From contig NW_019774403.1 in assembly GCF_001039355.2 (NCBI RefSeq), positions 368,436-409,842 of the forward strand: a DNA stretch of 41,407 nt, written 5' to 3'. The notes under the pieces were generated by a model that had not been told where the DNA came from, made no database searches, and saw only the letters and a list, made by a program, of their open reading frames with translations. A program made the translations under genes and the position numbers. Positions 32,901-41,407 of the stretch are shown here, piece after piece. The number at the start of each line of letters is the position of its first letter. Position 1 is the stretch's first letter. The DNA is from Lingula anatina. Its lineage: Eukaryota > Brachiopoda > Lingulata > Lingulida > Lingulidae.

Positions 32901-33001
32901 TCAACTAAATTCCAAACATAATTTACAGTCACTTACTCTCCATAAGCCCCTTCACCCAAGGTTTGCACAAAATCCCAGCCTTCCACAAACGCTGTCACCA
33001 T
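26969..33001 (-). CDS. CHEK1: Checkpoint kinase 1
   Basis: CHK1 is the Ser/Thr kinase activated by ATR at stalled forks and damaged DNA; it restrains CDC25 and CDK. Thirteen exons: 33001-32937, 32700-32601, 32349-32226, 31910-31846, 31345-31276, 30818-30630, 30214-30110, 29507-29409, 29164-29071, 28782-28602, 28354-28223, 27903-27802 and 27448-26969. All phases close to 601 aa. The kinase domain shows GEGAYGE (16-22), VAVK (Lys38), [18 protein letters not shown] (Asp130), DFG (148-150), WSCGI and ELPWDE, numbered as in human. Two SQ sites, CSQPEP (Ser312) and [10 protein letters not shown] (Ser342), match the human ATR sites Ser317 and Ser345. The KA1 autoinhibitory region follows ([39 protein letters not shown]). 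About 135 residues after KA1 are extra compared with human (476 aa): Lys/Ser/Asn-rich, ending KCKRKLTP. Confidence 0.96.
29353..29371. repeat. (CA)n microsatellite in a CHEK1 intron
   Basis: A short perfect CA run lies between exons 8 and 9. Confidence 0.8.
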
Positions 33002-33363
33002 ACTGCTTGCAGGGAATGAAGGCTATTGCACACTGAAATGATGATCGAGAAAACACGTCAACTAAAGCATGTAATGACTTTAACATCATCATAAAGTCTA
33101 ATTATGTCTGAGAAAGAACCCATACATAAACCCAGTTTTCAAGAAATATGACTGGCCGACGTGTATAATGCAATGGCTTCATCGTAAATTTACTATAGCA
33201 ACTTCACAAGATCAAAGACGGACGTCAGTCTTCATACTCTTTCCTACCCCCTTTTACTTTCACCTGGTCTAGAATTCTCCACACATAGTGCCGCTACTAG
33301 TGAAAAAAACAAAACACTTTGACGGGCAAGAAATCTTTCCACTTTGTGAAGAAATCGAATTCG
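33002..33363 (-). promoter_or_regulatory. CHEK1 5' UTR / proximal upstream region
   Basis: It contains no coding sequence. The ATG at 33001 is supported by the match of the following residues and numbering to CHK1. An untranslated first exon is possible but not resolvable. Confidence 0.4.
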
Positions 33364-33397
33364 CCGCCAAATTTCCCTGCACGGGCAAATTTGGCGC
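33364..33397 (-). promoter_or_regulatory. Palindromic pair of E2F sites upstream of CHEK1
   Basis: TTTGGCGC (33390-33397) and, in inverse orientation, CCGCCAAA (33364-33371, i.e. TTTGGCGG) both fit the E2F consensus TTTSSCGS. Their flanks make a 10-bp perfect inverted repeat, CGCCAAATTT (33365-33374) and AAATTTGGCG (33387-33396). They lie about 365-395 bp before the start codon. CHEK1 is a known E2F target in vertebrates. Confidence 0.65.
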
Positions 33398-35658
33398 CGT
33401 GTCGGTATATCATTACGATTGAGCTTTTATCAACGATGCAAGATTTCAGCTTCTGTTACGCAAAATTGGTAACTCAGAACTGTTGATCTTACCGTTAATT
33501 TGTAATTATATTCATCTTTCATCTAGAATGACAACAGTCCACTGGCGAGAAAACACACATGCACTGATGTCTTATTTTCCGTAGGTGGCGACACTTGTAT
33601 CGTGACTCAATGACGAGCCCCTTCCCAAGTTTAATAGTTGCCGGTTGTCGTGGGTCCACAGGCAACGTAAAACGCAGTTTTAATTTTTGATTGCTATTGT
33701 TTTATTTCCTCGAAACTTAATAATTAATAATGCATTGACTTTCAATTTTCTAAATGCATTTTCAACATTTTAATTGCTTAAATGTTATCAAAAAATTATT
33801 TGTTAAACTTTTGGACTGCTGTAGGCTAATGTTTCCAAATCATTTTCCCGGACTTTTTTCATAATTTTCTGAATGATAAATGAAAACTGGGAATTTAAAA
33901 AGTCGTGTTTTGATAAATTTTGATAATGTCTGTAGTGTCATTATGACATCAGTTCTTTATATGAATTCACCAGTGAAGCAAACAAAAGTGCATGGCTGAT
34001 TCTCTGTCATTAAAAAAAAAAAAAAAAAAAACTTTTTTATTTGGATCTCCATATTTTCCAAATTATCAACTGTTAAAGAGTTACACGTCACACAAAGGAA
34101 ATTCATATAGGTGTCTAGTTAGTGATGCGTCTGTTCTCATCAGGCATCTACCAAGACCCTCAAGTCTGTCAAGTGGAAAGGCATATTCCTTCCGACGATT
34201 GTCTTAGGGTTTGAATTTGATCTGGAAGTTAACATTCCAGGCATCGGTTTGTTTGTTCAATTTGGTTCAGGTTTATTGTTGGACATTAGAATGTTTATTC
34301 GGCGATTAATTACTACCCAGTGCTTGTCCTTTAGAGTTCAAGTCAGTCGAACTAAGGAGTTATAATCTGTTATAACTCCTTGGTCGAACGTGATAGCCAC
34401 AATACAGCACAAATATGTAGCGGCTCAATTCCGTATTGGTTCTGCAAGTTAATGCAAGTGTTCTTTGTGGAAGGGCATTTTCATCTCGTAAATTAAAATT
34501 GTTCCTGAGGTTGCACTCTAACACTGAAAGGCAGGAACGTGGTTTCAGAATATTCCTGTATTTGACGTTGTGTACTTGTGAGTGTTTATATCAGTGGTAG
34601 ATTCTGCCTTAGCCGACAGTGATCACTTCACCCCCCCCCCCCAAAAAAAAAAAGAAGAAAAAGAAAAAGAAAACGGCATAACGAGCGAAATGAGAAAAAG
34701 CCAAGGATTTATCTACTCTCTGCCGTACATACAAAGATATATTGTAGTATAAATGTCTTCGTCTACTGTGTATAGTTAAAGGGTAATACAGGGCACAAAA
34801 ACCCTTGCCCCCCACTCCTCCCAACTCAATTTTAGCAAAATTTGTGAAAAATCAACCATGAATATGTAGCTTTGACCAAATACCAATAAATCACGACAGC
34901 CCCCAAAAACAATGAAAAGCAAAAAAGTTTATTGGTTTGAAAAACCGAAATATATAATAATACATATTGTTCTGAAAAAACTTTTATCACCAAAAATATA
35001 CAGTATAGCGAACATAAAATAGTAGACTTTAACATTTTCCCTAATATTATGCAAATCTTTTCACTGGAGGTACAACAAGATGTGTAAGGTTGTCAAGTCA
35101 CAAAAGAAAAATTTGAGATTACAAATAGGACTGAGTAATGTGCTCTTTGGGTGATTAAAACGGCATCAACAGTGGCCATTTTACGTATATGTCACAGGCT
35201 AGACCACAATCTAGTCCTAGGCCATTTTCTTATTGGGTCTGTGCATTATTAACAGCATAATGACCGTGTCAAAATGTGAGCTGCCAGTTTGTTCGTATGG
35301 CTTATGCATTAGATACATGTAAATCTTTGAGATTACAACTAGGGCTGAGGAGGTCTTCTCAGGGGAAATGAACATGACATCAACAGTGCATATATACATG
35401 TAGGCCTACGTACCAGCTCTAGATCTGCCAGATTCACATATATTTTTCCTATATAGATACTCCCAGATACTTCTCTAGCTGTTAAGGGCACATTAATGTA
35501 TGGAGAGAATTTTGAACAGAAATGACGTACGTATCTTTACATCTCTTATATATATATCTCTTATATATATATAGCAATATACTAGTATAATATATGCTCA
35601 GGTTCTGCACCATACATGTAGAAGCTGCAGTTCACTTCTTGATGGATATATAGGCGTC
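33398..35658. other. Intergenic region between CHEK1 and the dehydrogenase gene
   Basis: No gene is supported. It holds homopolymer tracts (A-run near 34012-34030; C-run then A/G-rich tract at 34630-34672), a hairpin at 34354-34381, and TATATA repeats near 35549-35575. The left part is the CHEK1 promoter side; the right part is the 3' flank of the dehydrogenase gene. Confidence 0.5.
34354..34381. repeat. Perfect 12-bp inverted repeat with a 4-nt loop
   Basis: AAGGAGTTATAA and TTATAACTCCTT flank TCTG, with a TCGA word just outside each arm (shifted register). It is too short for a typical microRNA precursor. It could be a cruciform or factor-binding site. Confidence 0.6.
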
Positions 35659-36912
35659 TTATAGTGGGTCCAAAACCCCACCCACACAGATGTCTCTGAT
35701 CTGAAAGGTAAAAAAAAACACAAGTACTTGAATTTGGATTCGATGTTTTATTTATTGCTAAATATAGATGGCATAGTTCTAAATGTATCATTATTCATGT
35801 AGAGGTCTAGATCACCACCCGTCCTCTCAACACTTCAGAAGGAAATTTCGGCACCCGACACAAAGTATGATGGATTTTAACGCTTTAAAGGACTGAAAGG
35901 GAAAACAAGTAGTTTAACAGGATCTTTTGACTTAAAAATGTTTCAGGGGCATTTTTTCTATACGTATAGAATACCGATATATTACATTTAAACAAATGGG
36001 AACATTTGATGAGTGAAACACCAGCAATAATTGTACGAGTGACGTTGTTCTAAAAGTCTTTCACCAGACATCTGACATAAACTATGTATAATATTTCTCA
36101 ATTTTGTACCGATTTATCAACAAGCAAATCTGGTGTGGCATTGTGAGATTTTATAACAGAACTTACGTTCACAGACGGCGGGGCAGACAGGATGTAGATC
36201 AAATTGTCCGCTATTTCTTCGGGCAGAAGACACTGTAATGATGTCAAAGAATTAAAGATTCGAATATACAATATCACATTCTACTCAAGTACTCTGTGGA
36301 TTTCGAAAAATCTAATCATTCTATGCAAAATCTGTACAGTTGTCAATTTCATGAATTGTTTCACTGGCATTTTCATTTAGGTCAATCATTAAAACTTCGA
36401 TCCTTTTTAAAAAGCAATAAAGGTCTACGTTTCTTTTGTCTTGTAGTTGTAATAAATGTTACCTGTCTCCGTCTGAACAACTGCTCCATTTTCTCTTTCC
36501 CAAACTCCACCTCCACCCACTGTCTCGCCAATACAGTGTCCACCAGAGCAGGGCTAATAGTCTGAATTAAATGATTTTAATTATCAGTTTTTCAAACAGC
36601 ATTTTCTAAAAAAAAATTGTTGTGTTTTTGATATTCATATTTTGCTAAACCCTCAAAGGTACCGACCTTTAACTGAAGGAATTTCTACTTTTGCTAGAAA
36701 ACTGCGTTTTGCCAAAAGAGAAAACAGCAATATATAGAAAGGGTGCTTTATACCAGTTATAGTTGATCGCGATAAATGCGTTTTCAATCTAATTTATAAA
36801 CGCCTATTAATGCGTTCTTCTGCGGAGAATATGACCGTAAATAAGATTTGTTCGGGAACAGAGAAAACCTTTGTATTAAAATGCCATTACTAGTGTTATT
36901 ATAATGAATATT

Positions 36913-36954
<42 letters not shown>

Positions 36955-38854
36955 TGTGAGAGAGAGATGCGGGGTAGGGGAAACTTACCGACACACGAAT
37001 CATAGACTCCTCCGCTCGCAGACAAGCCCGCAGACCCTCTGTCAGACATTTCACTGCGTGCTTGGTAGCTGAATAAAAATGCATAGCTGCTATTTCACGG
37101 CAATAACGATGCCCAGTTTGGCTGAAAAAACAAAATGAAAAATTTTGACTGGACGATCAAAAAATTATACTGACGCTGAAAATAGTTTTCAATACTGAAG
37201 TAGAACTGATATTGCGATTGACGTTGATAGATTTGAATGTCGGCATTAGATATGGATAACAGCTAAGTAAGTAAGCACGGAGTCGCCGTCTAACAGTGTT
37301 GATGCGGCTGTACTTTTTAGTTGAATGATCTGCATGCATGCGGTGATTTTATATGGTTTCCTGTTATTGCCTAAAAGTCAAAAGTAGAACAATTCCTAAA
37401 TGATAATTCATAATCATTTACCTGCAAATATGAATAATATGGCCATCATCGACTTTTCGCTCTTTCATCGACTGCACAGCCATTTGAGTTACTATTGAGA
37501 GGCCAAGGATGTTGGTCTGAAAACGAAAATTTGGCAACAATGAACATATGACACATACATCTCAATGGTTCTCAGTCTGTTCGGACTGTCAGGACTGTGG
37601 TCGATAACTCCCTTTTATAAAAATACACACGTCCAGTTCTATTTCAAAGACTTTATTACAGAGACACTCCCACTACTGCATATAGTAGGATACATGATGG
37701 TTGGTCCATGTCCGGCGTCATGATCGGAGAGAGCCTCCCGTGATTGTTTCAGAAACCAGAGGTCCCGTGGACACATGGTGATTAGATATAATGTAAATGG
37801 TTTTCCGCGGCCTACATTTCATGTCCATCATCACAATTTATCTGAGTTCGGAACCGGGTTTAATTCACCGGGTTCAACGGACTATACATGTAGAAAGGCA
37901 GGATTCTGTGTTTCTTGTAACCGGTCTAAAATGGTATAATACTCACGTCCAGCATTTTCTGGAAGGTGTCGGTATCGCCACCGAGAAGTTGCTGTGGGGC
38001 CAGATACCCAGCGTTATTAACACATACGTCCACCCCACCCACTTGGTCCTTTATGGCCCGGAACATGGATTCGATCTCAGATTTCACTGTCAGGTCACAT
38101 TTCATGGGGATCAAACGTCCTGTCTCTCCTTCCAATTCTTTTGCTGTCTTCTGTAAATAAAAAATAGAAATGTGTTAATTTAAAAGATAGCAAATTTGAT
38201 TATAAGGTAGGTTTCGCTTGGTATGTATGTATGTATGGACCCTATCATGGCTGGCATACGTGAAGTAACCGTTTACGATTAGTTTATTCTCTAGGCATAA
38301 AACGAAAACAGTCTATGTAAATTATGAAATTTTTACTTCAATAAATCCTTGTCAACTGTTTTCATTAAGTCTATCACATATCTATTTTACTGTTTTTTCC
38401 CACAATTCAATATTCTTTTTATTGATAAAATCCTCACCTACAACAGACTGGTGTTGAGTTGAATTCAGAGATGCTGTTGATTTTACGACCACGTTGGAAA
38501 CAAGAGGCGGCGTGTTGGTCTGTTAATCTGATTGCTTTTAGCGAGAGTTAATGCGCACTAGCTAGTACGACCTAACTCATTCAGAACGGCCCTTTGTAAA
38601 TTATGTGAGGTCTACTTCAATAATATATATGAAGTTTTCTTTCATTCTGTCACATCAATACTACCCCCCCCCCCCAATACTTTTTACTTCTCTTTTTATA
38701 TAGGCCTACATGAAAACCTTACCTCTATCAGTTCGACTCGGCGAGCGCACCCCACAACTATCATACCGTGTTTCACGAGCGCTCGACAAAACGCCTCGCC
38801 CATCCCAACTGACGCCCCGGTTACCAAGGCAACTCGACCTCTCCAGCGTTCCAT
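35659..38854 (-). CDS. DHRS11: Short-chain dehydrogenase/reductase, DHRS11-like
   Basis: Seven exons: 38854-38723, 38150-37947, 37516-37422, 37121-36989, 36561-36463, 36232-36167 and 35700-35659 (TAA 35661-35659). Phases close to 256 aa; human DHRS11 is 260. The start MERWRGRVALVTGAS matches the DHRS11 N-terminus closely. SDR marks seen are TGASVGMG (NADP(H) binding, 12-19), CARR (NADPH preference), CDL (62-64), NNAG (89-92), KERKVDDGHII, and the catalytic pair Tyr160/Lys164 in FYSATKHAV. DHRS11 is an NADP-dependent keto-reductase acting on steroids and carbonyls; the substrate here is unknown. Two oddities: the position of the usual catalytic Ser is Thr146 (SQTGH), with one extra residue before Tyr, and the usual SPG is SPA. 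The very C-terminus differs from human. Confidence 0.88.
36914..36966. repeat. (GA)n/(GT)n microsatellite
   Basis: A GA run followed by a short GT run and more GA lies about 20 bp from the exon 4 donor of the dehydrogenase gene, on the intron side. Length variation could affect donor use. Confidence 0.8.
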
Positions 38855-39039
38855 AGTGATTGCTAATAATAAGAAAATTGACATGTAAATCTGCAGGTAT
38901 ATTGAATTAACATACAAAACACTTTTTATTTGTATTATTTTTGCGTTCCATAATGATTGCTAATAATAAGAAAATTGACATGTTAATCTGCAGGCATATT
39001 GAATTAACATACAAAACATTTTCTATTTGTATTATTTTT
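38846..39039. repeat. 97-bp tandem duplication over the dehydrogenase start codon
   Basis: The unit gcgttccata..gattgctaataataag..attgaattaacatacaaaaca occurs at 38846-38942 and again from 38943. On the minus strand each copy holds an acceptor-like tcttattattag and, 8 nt later, ATGGAACGC, the first three codons of the gene. In the upstream copy the frame runs only MERKNNTNKKCFVC before a stop. Confidence 0.85.
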
Positions 39040-41310
39040 GCTTTTATGTGTATAAACATGGTAGGCAACGTGAGCCGAAAATGTTCTCTTCATCTCTCTA
39101 AGCAAAATCCTGGGTATATCAAACACTTAATAGTTATAAATTTCCTTGAAAAATATTATATAGCTTTTACTGGATCTCCCTCTTTGTCCTCCCATTCTAC
39201 ATGTACAAATAGGATACAGATTTAGGAATGAGAATAGTAGGAGTAGGATTAAAACTTTACTTTTAAAAAATAAACGTATAGTTACTAGCAAATGTATCTC
39301 CTCCGTGGAACTCAATACGAGTTTAAAAGTAGAATACGAATAACCAAGTACAGTGTCTCTTCATGATGTCTTTAAAGTGCCGTTACTCTCATTATTTCGC
39401 CAGCATTCTTTTCTATATGCCATCCAAACAGCACGCACTTTCTTCTAGTCTGTTTATAATTCATAAATCCACCCTAGCTATTTAAAATGACAGGCGTCAC
39501 TGCGGAAGCAAGGCTATTGTGGTTAAAGCGCTGAGCCGAGATGACCTCAAACCTGAGGAGAATTTGTCTCCAAGGTCGCACGGTACTCAACACACTAGAT
39601 GCTTTTTACTTTTAACCCCTATAAACATACTGTATTTTTCACAGGAGTGGCACACTCTTTTGTCCATTGACAAAACACTATGCAGTTTTAAGTCTAACAC
39701 ACTGTGACAAAAACCCTGTGCATATTTAAGTCGGGTCAGAAAGCCGTGAGAGTTCAACCAACTTTATGTTCAGCATAATTCAATGGGTGTGACGCCGAAT
39801 TTAAACAGATTTTCCAGAAGATCTGAAGTCGAGTTTCATTCAGGGTCACCCCATCTCTGTAGCCAGAACCAACAATAATAGCACGAAAATACTTGTTAAT
39901 TCGAGAATTGAGATTGGAATAGGGCTACTGTACATATATTTTGTGTGAAGCCAGATGTCAAAGCCCTACATGAATCATAAGTGCCAGTTTTTAAACGACA
40001 CAAATGAAATCGACATGCTAAAAAACAACCAAAATTAAAATCGATGACAGCAGAAATTAGACTTAAAAATTGCACCTTCCAATTCCTAGCCGTATATTGA
40101 CCTACTTACAGGTATTTCCACTGATCCAGTCCACACAAGGTAAATAGAAAAATAAAGGTGCAAATATCATTTTTGGAAAACAATGTAATGGACTTATACT
40201 ATTTTAAAGACACACTATCGGGTTTAGCGGCAATGGTGTGATATAAGTACTTGGTAAGATCCTAGATGTATAGGCCTAATGACAGCTTAAAAAAATTTAT
40301 GTGACCTTACCTTACCTAGCCTTACATTAAGGCCACGCAAATATCATTGGTTTCAAAATTACGTGTTTTGATAATAATTAGATAACAAAATATCTATAGA
40401 TTCTAAGTTATTTTCATCAACTTATTTCATAATTATTTGTATCTCTTACGAGGTTGTTTAATGTCTTACCTTGAAGGGTTGTGAATGCAAACCTCGCAGA
40501 CTTAATGTTACGCTGTGACCTCGTAACCACTGTCATGCCACCTAGCGGCAGACACGCTACTTTTGTTAGTAGGCTTCTTTGTTGACAAAAATTGAGTGAT
40601 GTATCACAATATGAATTGACCCAAGCGTTCCATGACTAGTCTGTGCTGCGCAGGCACATGGAGACGTTTTTAGTGGTTTTGCCTCTTTCTGGGACTACCA
40701 GGGGCTCGCATTGAGGGACTTTATGAGATAGACTTAAATTAGACTGAAATTAATTAAATTAGTAATTGATCGAGATACATGACCGGGCATGTAGGCCTAT
40801 TCATTGCCAAACTTAAAATATCTAGTAACTCTTTAAAACTTTTTTCTTATAGTACATGCAGAAGCAGGGTGTCTCAATATCATTTATTTATGATTTACCT
40901 TGATCATTATAATTTGTTACTATCATTTTTAATTTTTATGGGGGGGGGGGTCGTAATTCTCATGTGTTTTTGGCATTCGCCTCTCGTCGACTCGAATGCG
41001 TCGAGTAAGTTATAGGCCTTTAAGTTTTTTTTTAATCTGCAGGTTTCCCAAAAATAACTTTTCATTATCTCAACGACACTCACGTGCACATTTGTATTAA
41101 AGCGTCTGCGGGGCTGTTTAATAGGCCTACAGACTTAACCAACCAAAAGCACAATGTTATAAAATTCGTTTGTTTGAGGCCCTTGAAGGGGAGAAAGAAA
41201 GTATTGTGAAGACGTAAACAATTTTTCAAGGCACCACATTTTATTTTTTCAATCCCCCCGTTCTGTGTTGTAATCTGCTGCTCTAAAACAGAGTTAAAAG
41301 ATAACCCCCC
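39040..41310. other. Upstream flank of the dehydrogenase gene; possible 5' non-coding exon
   Basis: No coding gene is supported. A minus-strand donor (cttac on +, boundary at 40469/40470), followed to its right by less AT-rich sequence to about 40560, could end an untranslated first exon spliced to the acceptor at 38862/38863. A G-run lies at 40941-40950. Confidence 0.25.
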
Positions 41311-41314
41311 CCCC

Positions 41315-41371
<57 letters not shown>

Positions 41372-41407
41372 AAAAAAAAAAAAAAAAAAAAAAAAATTTT
41401 TAAAAAA
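41311..41407. repeat. Poly-C/poly-A low-complexity window end
   Basis: A C-run is followed by about 80 nearly pure A. This is typical of a contig end in a low-complexity tract and holds no gene information. Confidence 0.8.

Noticed and set aside
34354-34381. microRNA precursor
   Set aside because: The 12-bp stem is too short for a typical Drosha/Dicer hairpin.
39495-39600. tRNA-derived SINE (phrase gtggttaaagcgctgag resembles an A-box)
   Set aside because: No convincing B-box, tail or target-site duplication could be found.

Overview
The window is eukaryotic nuclear DNA. It has AT-rich introns with GT..AG boundaries, a replication-type histone 3' stem-loop, and full-length spliced genes that match animal families. 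AT richness, a RING/B-box/NHL gene, many short TACATGTAG and TAGGCCTA words, and microsatellites suggest a lophotrochozoan, most likely a bivalve mollusc. That placement is inference.

Layout by region: (1) 1-7046, + strand: the 3' end of an unidentified gene whose cassette exons encode a repeated basic/hydrophobic motif. (2) 7047-11540: its 3' flank, converging on DPAGT1. (3) 11541-24074, - strand: a complete eight-exon DPAGT1 (UDP-GlcNAc:dolichyl-phosphate GlcNAc-1-P transferase, 407 aa), read by hand with every splice phase closing. (4) 19452-21398, + strand: an intronless 648-aa TRIM-NHL gene nested in DPAGT1 intron 4. (5) 24384-24797, + strand: histone H2A.X ending SQEY, head-to-head with DPAGT1 across 309 bp, with both a histone stem-loop and an AATAAA. 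(6) 26969-33001, - strand: a complete 13-exon CHEK1 (601 aa) with a long extra C-terminal tail. (7) 35659-38854, - strand: a seven-exon short-chain dehydrogenase like DHRS11 (256 aa). (8) The right end is non-coding and finishes in poly-C/poly-A.

The centre of the window is probably mis-assembled. Single N bases at 12900 and 18247 mark joints. The piece between them (12901-18246) repeats the end of the left piece (9364-12899) and then the start of the right piece (18248-20034), and the two overlaps meet within about one base. The middle piece is best read as the other haplotype of a locus already present on either side. Without it there is one DPAGT1 and one TRIM gene.

Functionally, H2A.X and CHK1 both act in the DNA-damage/replication checkpoint and lie tail-to-tail here. 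H2A.X-DPAGT1 adjacency is also found at human 11q23.3. I saw no prokaryotic features, CRISPR array or convincing tRNA/rRNA gene. The strongest items for follow-up are the modular C-terminal exons of the first gene, the dual 3'-end signals of H2A.X, the E2F-site palindrome upstream of CHEK1, and a 97-bp tandem duplication that copies the start codon of the dehydrogenase gene.
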